From contig NZ_SORO01000004.1 in NCBI RefSeq assembly GCF_004368965.1, positions 186,001-250,000 of the forward strand: DNA of 64,000 bases. Direction: 5' to 3'. The position numbers and the translations under genes are program-made. This stretch comes from Leptospira meyeri. GTDB taxonomy: Bacteria; Spirochaetota; Leptospiria; Leptospirales; Leptospiraceae. Below the pieces are notes generated by a model that was given only the letters and a program-made list of their open reading frames with translations, made no database searches and was not told where the DNA came from. Shown piece by piece: positions 17,859-27,224 of the stretch; positions within the stretch are counted from its first letter, which is position 1; each line of letters begins with the position of its first letter.

Positions 17859-19640
17859 TTGTGGCAATTTCATCCTTATAGTTTACTTTTATTTCTAGCT
17901 TTCAGCTTCAATCTTGTATTGGGGCTTTTCGTTCTAAAATCCTTCCGACTAGATCTTGTTAAATATCTTTTAATTTTAGTTTTCGGTTCTATGATGTGGA
18001 CCGGATTTTATGGCATCGATTTTGTATTTATCAGTCCGACCCTTCATAGATCCTTTATCGCATTTTTGTATATTGGTGTTGCTCTTGCTAATTTGGGGAT
18101 GGTGCTTGTTTCATTAGAATTTACACAAAACAGGCATTTGTTGACAAAAAAGTTCTGGGTATTGCTTACAATCCAGCCGCTGTTTACGCTTGCGGTATGC
18201 GTTCTTGATCCCATTTTTAAAACTTTAACACTCGATACATATTTAGTAAATATCAACGGTCGAATTCAGTGGATACAAGAAACTAACATTGGCGGATTCA
18301 TCGTTTCTTATTTCTTTTCATTTTTTTGGTCTTCTTTTGTCGCCTATCTCCTTATAAAAGGAATCTTTGTTTCCAAGTCTACGGAAAGACGTAGGTATTT
18401 TTTAATTTTGGTGTCTTACTTATTTATTTGGGTTACGGCCATTTTGCATAAGTTAGGTTTTCGTCCTCTCCCCGGTCTCAATATTACTGCGGTTATGAGT
18501 ACGATGCAGGTGATTTTGATTTTTTTTGCAATTGGATATTATCGAATGTTCGACCTTGTTCCGTTGGTTCGAGGAGAAATTGTAGACGAGTTGGATGAAG
18601 CCGTAGTGATCCTCGATTTTAATAATCGTATTGTTGATTGGAATATGTCAGCAGAACATTTGTTTCAGATCTCATCCAAGAACTCTACTTTATTGTCATA
18701 CAAATATTTTTTTGCATCAGCTCCAGGAATCATTTCTAAACTCGATCATCTGTCCGATAAAAAAACACTTACAAAATGGATTTGGGAAAAAGATGAAAAA
18801 TGCTGGGAAGTGACCGCAAAACAGATTCGAGATGCTAATCGTAAAAAAATTGGAATGGTTCTTGTATTCCGAGATATCACCGAACAGAGAAATTTAGAAA
18901 AACAAATGGTAAATGTCAATCGTGAACTATTGATTGCCAACGGAACTAAAGATCGATTTTTATCGATCATTTCTCATGATTTACGTGGACCCCTTGCTGG
19001 GATTAAAATGTTACTCAAAGTATTGAATGAGGACATGAAAAAGAAAGAAGATGCACTTGCTGGTATGACACAATCGTTAGTGGATGCAACAGAATCTGTT
19101 TTTTCATTATTGGAAAACCTTCTGGAATGGTCTAAGTTACAACGGGGGCAGGAAGAATATCGCCCACATTATTATCGTTTGGATAACATAGTAAGGGAGT
19201 GTTTGGAGCTTTTTACTCTTAGTGCTTCGAACAAAGGCATCGTTTTGGATGTGAATGTTCCTTCTCATGCGATGGTGTTTTGTGATGATCGAATGATTAT
19301 CACAGTCATTCGAAATTTAATTTCCAATGCTCTGAAGTTCAGTCATAAGAATGGTAAAGTAATCATTGAAGCAAACGATATTGGCGGGGACTGGCAGGTT
19401 TCAGTCATTGACTCGGGAGTAGGTATGTCGAAAGCAATTGTAGACAAACTATTCAAAGTTGGGGAAGTGATTAAATCAACAGGGACCCAAGGGGAAACAG
19501 GAAATGGGATAGGACTTTTACTATGTCATGAATTTGTTACTGTCAACGGAGGAACCATGTATGCAGATAGCGACGGAGTATCTGGTTCCAGGTTTGTTTT
19601 TACTATCCCCAAAAAAATGAGAGAGGAGATCATTTCATGA
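17859..19640 (+). CDS. Sensor histidine kinase with N-terminal 7TM region and PAS domain
   Basis: This 593-residue kinase starts at TTG immediately after the bactofilin stop. Residues 1-230 hold about seven hydrophobic helices like the 7TM N-terminal sensor region of bacterial histidine kinases. A PAS domain follows (about 235-345, ELDEAVVILDFNNRIVDWN). The HisKA motif SIISHDLRGPL has phospho-acceptor His373. The ATPase part has N-box NLISNALKFS, G1 DSGVGMS and G2 GETGNGIGLLL. No response regulator is adjacent, so it is an orphan kinase here. Its stop overlaps the next SDR start (ATGA). Confidence 0.88.
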   Translation: MWQFHPYSLLLFLAFSFNLVLGLFVLKSFRLDLVKYLLILVFGSMMWTGFYGIDFVFISPTLHRSFIAFLYIGVALANLGMVLVSLEFTQNRHLLTKKFWVLLTIQPLFTLAVCVLDPIFKTLTLDTYLVNINGRIQWIQETNIGGFIVSYFFSFFWSSFVAYLLIKGIFVSKSTERRRYFLILVSYLFIWVTAILHKLGFRPLPGLNITAVMSTMQVILIFFAIGYYRMFDLVPLVRGEIVDELDEAVVILDFNNRIVDWNMSAEHLFQISSKNSTLLSYKYFFASAPGIISKLDHLSDKKTLTKWIWEKDEKCWEVTAKQIRDANRKKIGMVLVFRDITEQRNLEKQMVNVNRELLIANGTKDRFLSIISHDLRGPLAGIKMLLKVLNEDMKKKEDALAGMTQSLVDATESVFSLLENLLEWSKLQRGQEEYRPHYYRLDNIVRECLELFTLSASNKGIVLDVNVPSHAMVFCDDRMIITVIRNLISNALKFSHKNGKVIIEANDIGGDWQVSVIDSGVGMSKAIVDKLFKVGEVIKSTGTQGETGNGIGLLLCHEFVTVNGGTMYADSDGVSGSRFVFTIPKKMREEIIS

Positions 19641-20494
19641 AAAAGACAATTGTTGTTACCGGTGCTACGGATGGAATTGGAAGGGTTTGTGCTCATACAT
19701 TTTCAAAAACCCAAGAAGAATTAATTTTAGTTGGTCGTAATGCAGATAAGTTAGCGGCCCTCGTATATTCATTACAGGTGACAGGGTCAACAGTTCATTC
19801 TTATGTTGCCGATTTATCATCTGCAAAAGAAACTTTTTTGTTATCAGAAACTATTCGAAAGAATCATCCTAAGATAGATGTTCTGCTTAATAACGCTGGT
19901 GCATATTTCGACCAATACACTCCTACAAAGGAGGGAATAGAATCTACATTTGCTTTAAATCATTTGAATTATTTTATTTTATCTCTTGGTTTACTTCCTT
20001 CATTAAAAAAAGCCAACGAACCACGGATTGTCAATGTAGCTTCTCGCGCACACATGGGAGTTTCATTGGATTTCGATAATTTGTTAGGTGAAAAAGAGTA
20101 TTCAGGTTGGAAACAATACCAACGATCCAAATTGATGAATATATATTTTACTTATGAACTTGCAGAACGTTTGAATCAAACTAAAATCACAGTGAACTGT
20201 CTTCATCCTGGATTTGTCAAAACTCGATTTGGTCAGAACAATGACGGATTAGCAAAATTTCTATTAACCATTGCTCAGAATATTTTTGCTATTTCGGAAG
20301 AGAAAGGTGCGGAAACTTCTATTTTTCTTTCTACTGATCCGTCTGTTTCCGGGATTTCTGGGAAGTACTTTGTTAAAAAGAAAATTCAAAAAAGTTCTGA
20401 ACCATCTTATGATATTGCAGCGAGAAGAAAACTTTGGTCTTATACAGAAGACTTATTAAAACATAAGTTTAGTTTTAAATTCCCTGGTTTCTGA
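19637..20494 (+). CDS. Short-chain dehydrogenase (retinol dehydrogenase/WWOX-like)
   Basis: This 285-residue SDR has the cofactor motif TGATDGIG at 8-15, LLNNAGAYF, and the active-site pair YxxxK in QYQRSKLMN. The NHLNYFILSLGLLPSLK and NVASRAHMG segments resemble the retinol dehydrogenase/WWOX-like branch rather than FabG. It overlaps the histidine kinase gene by 4 bases and is followed 2 bases later by the cupin gene. Substrate unknown. Confidence 0.85.
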   Translation: MKKTIVVTGATDGIGRVCAHTFSKTQEELILVGRNADKLAALVYSLQVTGSTVHSYVADLSSAKETFLLSETIRKNHPKIDVLLNNAGAYFDQYTPTKEGIESTFALNHLNYFILSLGLLPSLKKANEPRIVNVASRAHMGVSLDFDNLLGEKEYSGWKQYQRSKLMNIYFTYELAERLNQTKITVNCLHPGFVKTRFGQNNDGLAKFLLTIAQNIFAISEEKGAETSIFLSTDPSVSGISGKYFVKKKIQKSSEPSYDIAARRKLWSYTEDLLKHKFSFKFPGF

Positions 20495-20496
20495 GT

Positions 20497-20862
20497 ATGG
20501 GTTTCAAACACCAAAAAAATCCTATTCAAATCCCTGTTCCTGGTGGCAAAACCATTGAAGAACATTTTGGAATTCCCTCTACCGGGAATTCTGAAATTTC
20601 TGTCGCTCATATGATTGCTCCACCAGGTTGGGGAGAGCCGTTTCAAACACCTAACTTTGATGAATGGACTCTTATGGTTCGAGGTCAAAAACAAGTAGAA
20701 GTGGATGGAACGATTGTAATTTTATCTGCCGGTGAATCATTGTTCATTGAGAAAGGAACAAGGGTAAGATATTCTAATCCTTTTTCAGCCGATGCAGAAT
20801 ATTGGTCTGTTTGTAAACCTGCTTTTTCTTTAGATTTGGTCAATCGGGAACCTGAAGTCTAA
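20497..20862 (+). CDS. Single-domain cupin protein
   Basis: This 121-residue small beta-barrel protein has a cupin core: FDEWTLMVRGQKQVEVDG, then ILSAGESLFIEKGTRVRYSNP. Most of the canonical metal-binding His residues are absent from motif 1, so metal dependence is doubtful. It lies between the SDR (2-base gap) and the phosphatase gene (11-base gap). It may bind a small molecule or sugar; function is unknown. Confidence 0.75.
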   Translation: MGFKHQKNPIQIPVPGGKTIEEHFGIPSTGNSEISVAHMIAPPGWGEPFQTPNFDEWTLMVRGQKQVEVDGTIVILSAGESLFIEKGTRVRYSNPFSADAEYWSVCKPAFSLDLVNREPEV

Positions 20863-20873
20863 GGTTACAATGT

Positions 20874-22106
20874 ATGGGTATTGAGGAGAAACCAACGGCT
20901 GATTTAAGTTTCCTTAAGAAGGAAATGAAAAAAGTTCAATTTCCCAAAGGTTCGCTTGTCATCCAACAATACTCGTTAGGTGGTTCGTTTTATTTTATTG
21001 AATCGGGTAGAGTTGAGGTTTGGAAATATTTAGACGAGAGTAAACAAGAAATACTCGTGATTGGTGATCTTTCCACTGGTGATTATTTTGGTGAAATTGC
21101 TCTCATTGATTCTGCTCCTCGCACAGTAAATATAACAGCAAAAGAAAACTTGGTTCTTTATGAGCTGACGAGTGAAGATTTTCATCGTTTATTACAATCA
21201 AGTCCAGAATTGACTTTGACTCTGTTGAAATTATTAACGGCAAGAATTCGAAACGCCGAACAAAGAGAAAATCAAGTTTTGATTCAGAAGAACAAGGAAC
21301 TCCGTCGTCAGAATGAAACTCTCGAAGAGATGGTAAAAGAACGGACTGCAAAGTTAACCCAAACTTTAAAAATCATTCAGGAAGACTTAGAAACTGCAAA
21401 AACCATTCAAAGGAATATTTTACCACTTGGACTTCGGTATGTGGCACATTTGGACTTTGGATCTTCATTCGAGCCAATGGCAGAAGTAGGTGGAGATATA
21501 TTTGATGTCATTCGTTTAGAAAAATCAAAGATACGATTATTTTTAGCAGATGCCATTGGACATGGTGTTCAGGCAGCACTGATAACGATGGCGATCAAAG
21601 CTGAATACGATCATATCAAACGTAATGCACCAAACCCGGCAGATGTTCTATATGCTTTGAACCAAATTTTTATTGAGAGTTATGGAAAAAAAACCAATCA
21701 ATTCACTGCAGTCATCGTTGATTTGAATTTAGAGGAAAACAGTTTAACCTATTCGTCTGCCGGTCACAATGAACCGTATATCGTCACAAAAGACCAATTC
21801 ATTCCACTTACAGAATCGGGAGTGATGTTGGGATTGGAAAAAGACGTCGAGTATACCAATCATTCTATGTCTTTTGGATTAGGGGATCGTTTGTTTATGA
21901 TTTCTGACGGGTATCTAGAGCAGGAAAATGCAGATGGAATTCTCCTGGGAGAGGCCAAATTGCTTTCCAGTTTTGAATCTGCTAAGAGTTTGGATTTAAA
22001 TCTATCAGATACAATCAATTTGTTAATGGATGATTTTCATTCGTTTCGGGGCAATACCTCCATGATGGATGATGTAACGATTCTCGGTATCGGAACCAAG
22101 TGTTGA
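20874..22106 (+). CDS. Cyclic-nucleotide-binding PP2C (SpoIIE/RsbU-type) phosphatase
   Basis: This 410-residue soluble protein has a CNMP-binding domain at about 20-130. Its phosphate-binding cassette FGEIALIDSAPRTVNIT keeps the Glu and Arg expected for cAMP binding. A coiled-coil linker (about 135-175) leads to a PP2C-type phosphatase with EVGGDIFDV, ADAIGHGVQAA, SSAGHNEP, MISDGYLEQ and DDVTIL, all metal-site motifs being intact. The layout predicts a cAMP-controlled Ser/Thr phosphatase, usually acting on STAS-type anti-anti-sigma factors. No such partner is encoded nearby, but a cyclase gene lies at 58559 in this window. Confidence 0.87.
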   Translation: MGIEEKPTADLSFLKKEMKKVQFPKGSLVIQQYSLGGSFYFIESGRVEVWKYLDESKQEILVIGDLSTGDYFGEIALIDSAPRTVNITAKENLVLYELTSEDFHRLLQSSPELTLTLLKLLTARIRNAEQRENQVLIQKNKELRRQNETLEEMVKERTAKLTQTLKIIQEDLETAKTIQRNILPLGLRYVAHLDFGSSFEPMAEVGGDIFDVIRLEKSKIRLFLADAIGHGVQAALITMAIKAEYDHIKRNAPNPADVLYALNQIFIESYGKKTNQFTAVIVDLNLEENSLTYSSAGHNEPYIVTKDQFIPLTESGVMLGLEKDVEYTNHSMSFGLGDRLFMISDGYLEQENADGILLGEAKLLSSFESAKSLDLNLSDTINLLMDDFHSFRGNTSMMDDVTILGIGTKC

Positions 22107-22119
22107 ATAGGAGTTAATT

Positions 22120-22998
22120 TTGGGATTAATCATTGCTTATATTTTGTTTCTTTTGAATTTATTGTCGATCATACCAACTATGTATCCACTTTATATCTGG
22201 AAGTTGGTGACAACCGGGTCATTGAGGAGATTTGGTGATCGTTTGCTTTTAAAGGTAGGAGAGGCATGGATCGAAAACAACTATCGAATTTCAAGAATGT
22301 TATATGGAGTACAATTTGAAGTAATCGGCGAAGGGTATAAAAACTTAAAACAAGACGGAAGTTATATGATTATTTGTAACCACCAATCTTGGTCTGATAT
22401 TTATATCATCCAGTCAGTTTTAAATCGTAAAATTCCACTGATCCGGTTTTTTATTAAGGATTCATTAAAGTATGTCCCTATTCTCGGGCATGCTTGGCTT
22501 GCATTGGATTTCCCTTTTGTCAAAAGAAGTAGTCGAGAACAATTGAAAAAAAATCCAGAACTTGCAACCAAGGATTTGGAGAATGTCAAAAAAGTTTGTG
22601 AGAAGTTTGCCGGTATGCCTTTTTCAATTTTAAATTTTCTTGAAGGGCACCGAAGAACACCAGAAAGAGTTCAAAAATTACTAAAGAAAAATCCCTACAA
22701 AAATTTACTACGTCCCCATAGTGGGGGAATTTCTGTTGTGTCCACTGCTTTAAGAAATTCGCTTGATGCTTTTATCGATTTAACGATTGTTTATCCAACA
22801 GAAAATCCAAGTTTTTTAGATTTGATGCGCGGTAAAATTCGAAAGCTAAAGGTGTTTGTGGAAGTGATCCCAGCTCCTCTTGTGCCAATAGAAGAGAATG
22901 AACAGTTTGCACCAATGTCAAAAAAAATGAAACGTTGGGTTGATGAACGTTGGGCTTTAAAAGATGATTTAATCACAAAGGAGAAACAACCAAAATGA
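22120..22998 (+). CDS. 1-acyl-sn-glycerol-3-phosphate acyltransferase-like protein (PlsC family)
   Basis: This 292-residue membrane-associated acyltransferase starts at TTG with AGGAG about 8 bases upstream. The N-terminus is a hydrophobic helix. The catalytic motif NHQSWSD fits NHx4D (His88, Asp93), and FLEGHRRTPER corresponds to the substrate-binding FPEGTR block. Overall shape resembles the YihG/LPLAT branch. It should acylate a lysophospholipid or related acceptor at the inner membrane. It overlaps the next lipoprotein gene by 4 bases. Confidence 0.82.
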   Translation: MGLIIAYILFLLNLLSIIPTMYPLYIWKLVTTGSLRRFGDRLLLKVGEAWIENNYRISRMLYGVQFEVIGEGYKNLKQDGSYMIICNHQSWSDIYIIQSVLNRKIPLIRFFIKDSLKYVPILGHAWLALDFPFVKRSSREQLKKNPELATKDLENVKKVCEKFAGMPFSILNFLEGHRRTPERVQKLLKKNPYKNLLRPHSGGISVVSTALRNSLDAFIDLTIVYPTENPSFLDLMRGKIRKLKVFVEVIPAPLVPIEENEQFAPMSKKMKRWVDERWALKDDLITKEKQPK

Positions 22999-24035
22999 AA
23001 TACTCACTCACAAATCTACTTGTTTTCTCATTTTTTGTTTCTTGTAGAACATTTGCTCCGGTCGCTTATGAACCTCCCGCCAAACCAGAGTCAGTTGGGA
23101 TATACGCGCCAAATACAGAATTACAAAAGTCCATATTACTTGCCATTGGAAAGGTAAAGGGTTTGGAATCTTTGGAAGTGGATGCAGATGGAAATATATA
23201 TGGGGGAGACAAAGATGGTCGAATCATCCGAATCACTCTGAAGGGAGAAATAAAACCCATCGCCTATACAGAAGGGAGACCGCTTGGGATTCAGTTTGAT
23301 AATCAAGGGAACCTTATTATCGCAGATGCTTACAGAGGTTTACTTTCTTTAGATAAATCTGGAAAAATAACAGTTCTAGTTTCGGAATACAAAGGAAAAC
23401 CTTTTAAATTCACTGATGATTTAGATATAGCAAAAGATGGAAAAATCTATTTTTCTGATGCATCAATCTATGAACAAAAAGAATATCTTTATGATCTTTT
23501 AGAAGCAAGACCTTACGGGAGAGTTTTTGTTTATGATCCCAAAACCAAAGAAACGTTGTTACTTGCGGACGAATTGTACTTTGCTAATGGGATTGCTTTG
23601 TCTAAAACGGAAGACTTTCTTCTAGTAAATGAAACTTATCGATATAGAGTCACAAAACTTTGGTTAAAAGGACCAAAAAAAGGAACTAAAGAAACAGTGA
23701 TCGAAAATCTGCCAGGATTTCCGGACAATATCACAAGAAATGAAAATGGTGAATTTTGGGTGGCATTGTTTACTGTAAGAAATGACCGAATGGACAATAT
23801 GCACCCATCCCCAGTCGTCAAAAGAATGATTTCTTTTCTTCCAAAATTCCTTTGGCCTAAACCAGAACCTTTTGGATATGCAATGAAAATTGATGGGAAT
23901 GGAAAGGTGCTGATGACTTTACAAGATCCCGGTGGTGAACACCTAAAAGAAGTCACAAGTGTTTTAGAAAAGAAACGACAGTTGTATATTGGAAGTCTCT
24001 ACAACGATCGTGTTGGGATTTACGTTCTGCCTTAA
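22995..24035 (+). CDS. SMP-30/strictosidine-synthase-like beta-propeller lipoprotein
   Basis: This 346-residue protein has a signal ending SFFVSC (Cys17), so it is a probable lipoprotein. The mature part is a six-bladed propeller of the strictosidine synthase/APMAP branch, with repeated VDADGNIYGGDKDGRI-type blades, the internal NGIALSKTEDFLLVNETYRY block, and ENLPGFPDNI. Relatives include lactonases and arylesterase-like calcium enzymes, but activity is often unproven. Translational coupling to the acyltransferase gene (ATGA) hints at an envelope lipid role. Confidence 0.8.
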   Translation: MKYSLTNLLVFSFFVSCRTFAPVAYEPPAKPESVGIYAPNTELQKSILLAIGKVKGLESLEVDADGNIYGGDKDGRIIRITLKGEIKPIAYTEGRPLGIQFDNQGNLIIADAYRGLLSLDKSGKITVLVSEYKGKPFKFTDDLDIAKDGKIYFSDASIYEQKEYLYDLLEARPYGRVFVYDPKTKETLLLADELYFANGIALSKTEDFLLVNETYRYRVTKLWLKGPKKGTKETVIENLPGFPDNITRNENGEFWVALFTVRNDRMDNMHPSPVVKRMISFLPKFLWPKPEPFGYAMKIDGNGKVLMTLQDPGGEHLKEVTSVLEKKRQLYIGSLYNDRVGIYVLP

Positions 24036-24050
24036 CCAAAATGTTAAGGC
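24029..24050. terminator. Convergent palindrome overlapping both stop codons, possible bidirectional terminator
   Basis: GCCTTAAC (24029-24036), loop CAAAAT, GTTAAGGC (24043-24050) form a perfect 8-bp stem between two convergent genes. Each arm carries one gene's stop codon. There is no T-run, so Rho-independent function is uncertain. Confidence 0.45.
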
Positions 24051-27000
24051 GTACAAGGGAATTCGTATTCAACTGCCCCAAGGCTCACGGCTCCATCCCC
24101 ACCTGGCCTTGTTCCGTTTCCGTTAATACTATCTGCTATGAGAAGGTTTGGTGACCTTGTTATCAAACAGGATGTTGCAGATGTTGGGGTATATACTGCT
24201 ATTGTTCCAAAATCGGAAACAAATTTAGGGTCTAGTTTTAAATTATTCCCAAAGTTTCCAAGAATTCCAATTGGTGAAACACAAGTCGCCGTACTTGGAA
24301 TTCCTCCGCCGCAAAGTTCCGTATAACTAGTGCCGTTTTGGGAAACCAACTCGTTGCAGTGATGAAATACATTGTATTTCATGGCAGTCTGGATACCGGG
24401 TCCCGAATTGATGATACAGGCATTTCCACTTATATCGTTTGTAAGTAATAAAATATTATTTTGAATGTCAGCAGAGTTTGTAGGTGTTTTTAAAAATATA
24501 GGTGTTCCCTTGCCAGCAACTGACGTGGCTCCGCCAGAAATTGAATTATGATAGATCCTTAGCCCAGAAAAAGAGGCTACCACTTCGATCCCAAATGAAT
24601 TATAACTACTTAGATCGGGGCCATTCTGAATCCAATTATTGGCAATCAGTGCGTTGGAGGGAGTATCTAGATTGATTCCCGCTGTTGTTGTCGACGTGGT
24701 TACACCAGTTGAAGTTCCAAGTCGAATGTAATTACCCGCAATTCGAGAAGTTGCCGTTGGGCTATTGAGTTTAATTCCATATAAGGTAGCAGACGACGAT
24801 GAAGTTACCTTTCCACCTTCTATCGTATTGTTCTCTATGGTCGATGTCCCACCTCCAGTCACATAGATCCCTGAAGCTTGTGAATTTCCCGTAAGATTAT
24901 CGGCTTTTCCAATATTAATTAGATTTCTTCGAACTACATGCCCACCTGCCGAAAGATAAATTCCGTGTGTGTTTGTCACTCCATTTCCAGAGATGATGAT
25001 ATTGCCTTGTGTAGGGGAACCAATTTCGATTGCAGAAGCCACTTGGATTCGCATACCGACCGATTGAATTCCCTTCCCAGCGGTGATAAGGTTTCCTGCT
25101 AACGTTCCATTGGAACCAGCGCTAGCTCCTGAAGTTACATCAAAAGCAACGCTTAAGGTAGTTGCACCAGCACTCGTATCTAAATCTTTACTTGCGATTT
25201 CATTTCCACGGATATTTGATACAGTGATTGTGGAAGTTCCTGAAAATTGGATTCCTTTAGAATTTGCAGAAATTATCGCAGAGCTTCCACCTGAAATAGA
25301 ATTTGTCAGAAGAATTGGTGAAATGGGGGAAGTGGAAGCCATCGACAAACCAATCGCCGAACAGTTTGCAGTCGTACATTCTCCTCCATCAATTGTATTT
25401 AAGATCAAATATGGATTACTATTAATGGCTAAAACTCCATAGCTACCATTGATTCCATAACCTGCCGAAATGATGTTATTAATCAACCTGACGTTGTTAG
25501 TGGAATCTAAAAAAACACCAGCCATATAGGGAGCGGTGTCAGGCCCTCCCTTGATTGTGAATCCGGAAATAGTTACATTGTTTGTGACGGTTGTATCTCC
25601 AGTGATAGAAGCACAAGGTGATGTCGCTGTCGCAACTGCACAGCCGGCAGGAGTTGTATCCATTAGAATCACAGAGGAATGAGAATTTGGGTCCCAAGTT
25701 GTAAAACCAGACCCAGGCACATAACCTCCGTAAAGTGAAATTCCTGATACAAGTTGAATTGTTCCGCCAACAAACGCAGGATCGTAGGATCCACCTTCAA
25801 CAAGGACAGCACAATCACCAGCAGGGCATCCTCCGAAACTATTGATTGCTAATTGAATATTCCGTTTCGGTGTGAGCGGAGTGAGTCCATCATTTGCATC
25901 GACCCCCAACGGATTGTCGGCTACATATCTTAGATTGGAAGGAATCAGATACAGTATATTCACAGTAGAGGAAAGTGGGTATCCGCCAACGCTATTACAA
26001 TTTAGAGTTAAGGTCTTATGTCCACTCATCCAAGAGTCAGTAGCAGCGGGGGTAACGGTGAGTGTATCATTTGCGAAATTTGTCGTTGAGACAGTAAATT
26101 GAATCGCCAAACTTAAATTGGTATTGAGAGTGCCCGTGGAACCTGTACAGCTACCCGCATTAATTTCGTCTGAAAATTGTAACTTAATGCTTTCAAGAGG
26201 TTTGAGAACTCCTCCATTCGAAGGTCCGATACTTAGTACACTAAAACAATTTGCCGTTATGGCTATGTTTCCAGTAACTACTCCTGTTGTTGAAGAGAGA
26301 GTGCATTGGTGCCCTGCCGGTGTTGAAACAATTTGAAGGCTATAACTATTGTTTGTCACAATATTGGTTGGGAATCGGTGGAGTCCGTTTGCGGATATGG
26401 ATAGATATTCAGAATTATTATTACGAATTGTCAAAGTACCTGAGGCAATCCCAACTGCCGTGACTTCAATGGGAAAGGCAATCGAGGTACAAGCGATTGT
26501 GATATTGGTAACGTTAGCTCCGGCGATGGCGCCTGCTCCGTTTGTGGTTAAACAATTTTGTACTGGATGGTTTGGTTGTGTAGTGACGGAAACATTATAA
26601 GTCGTTCCATCTAAATATGTTTGGGTAAATGCAAAAGTACCAGAAGCTACGGCAACATTGAGAGTAGAACCATCAACCGAGTTGGTTAATACGAGGCCAG
26701 TGATTCCATCCAAACCGGTAATGGTTCCCCCAATTGTGTATTTCAAAGGATCACAATTGATCATGATAGAAGTAACATTGCCAAAACCGACAACTCCCAT
26801 TCCACCACTTACGGAACAAACTTGTGTGGGGAGAGTTGGTTGTGTTTTGATGGAAACGTTAAAGGTACTTCCTGTAGTGAGAGTCGTTGTAAATTCAAAA
26901 TTGCCATCAGCATTGACATTGATTGTTTCGGTTCCTGAGTTAAGTCCGATCACAAGTCCTGAGCCAAGGAGGCCAGACACAGTGAAAGAAATTTTGTAAG

Positions 27001-27142
27001 GTCCTGTATTGACTAAACTTCTTAATTGTAAGAAATCGCTTACTGATTGCATCAGTCCCTTGGACAAACTGGGAATACATGCCTGGAATAAAAATATGGG
27101 AACAAGGACTGCGGTCCTAAAAAATTTGGCAGGCGACATCAT
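24044..27142 (-). CDS. Large surface lipoprotein with N-terminal repeats and right-handed beta-helix (DUF1565-type)
   Basis: This 1032-residue protein has a signal ending IFLFQAC (Cys22), a probable lipidation site. Residues about 45-300 are three tandem beta-sandwich repeats of about 85 residues, each with a TQP-like turn, paired cysteines and a closing INC or IAC strand. An Ig-like segment (about 305-400, containing KLQFSDEINAG) follows. A DUF1565 start (YVADNPLGVDANDGLTPLTP, near 408) then leads into a long parallel beta-helix of Asn/Gly-rich rungs such as IENNTIEGG and IAGNYIRLG. It is probably displayed outside the cell, perhaps binding polysaccharide; ligand unknown. The gene is monocistronic and divergent from the TRIC gene. 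Confidence 0.82.
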   Translation of the reverse strand: MMSPAKFFRTAVLVPIFLFQACIPSLSKGLMQSVSDFLQLRSLVNTGPYKISFTVSGLLGSGLVIGLNSGTETINVNADGNFEFTTTLTTGSTFNVSIKTQPTLPTQVCSVSGGMGVVGFGNVTSIMINCDPLKYTIGGTITGLDGITGLVLTNSVDGSTLNVAVASGTFAFTQTYLDGTTYNVSVTTQPNHPVQNCLTTNGAGAIAGANVTNITIACTSIAFPIEVTAVGIASGTLTIRNNNSEYLSISANGLHRFPTNIVTNNSYSLQIVSTPAGHQCTLSSTTGVVTGNIAITANCFSVLSIGPSNGGVLKPLESIKLQFSDEINAGSCTGSTGTLNTNLSLAIQFTVSTTNFANDTLTVTPAATDSWMSGHKTLTLNCNSVGGYPLSSTVNILYLIPSNLRYVADNPLGVDANDGLTPLTPKRNIQLAINSFGGCPAGDCAVLVEGGSYDPAFVGGTIQLVSGISLYGGYVPGSGFTTWDPNSHSSVILMDTTPAGCAVATATSPCASITGDTTVTNNVTISGFTIKGGPDTAPYMAGVFLDSTNNVRLINNIISAGYGINGSYGVLAINSNPYLILNTIDGGECTTANCSAIGLSMASTSPISPILLTNSISGGSSAIISANSKGIQFSGTSTITVSNIRGNEIASKDLDTSAGATTLSVAFDVTSGASAGSNGTLAGNLITAGKGIQSVGMRIQVASAIEIGSPTQGNIIISGNGVTNTHGIYLSAGGHVVRRNLINIGKADNLTGNSQASGIYVTGGGTSTIENNTIEGGKVTSSSSATLYGIKLNSPTATSRIAGNYIRLGTSTGVTTSTTTAGINLDTPSNALIANNWIQNGPDLSSYNSFGIEVVASFSGLRIYHNSISGGATSVAGKGTPIFLKTPTNSADIQNNILLLTNDISGNACIINSGPGIQTAMKYNVFHHCNELVSQNGTSYTELCGGGIPSTATCVSPIGILGNFGNNLKLDPKFVSDFGTIAVYTPTSATSCLITRSPNLLIADSINGNGTRPGGDGAVSLGAVEYEFPCTP

Positions 27143-27224
27143 TTCTCTATTCTATACAACAATTGAAGGGTGGAAACATTGTCATTTTGTTTCCGTCTAA
27201 TTTGCTAAAAGTAGGATAAAAACT

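Noticed and set aside
25083..27000. Several 70-119-codon + strand frames
   Set aside because: All antisense to the beta-helix lipoprotein gene, whose repeats and signal peptide fix the real frame.
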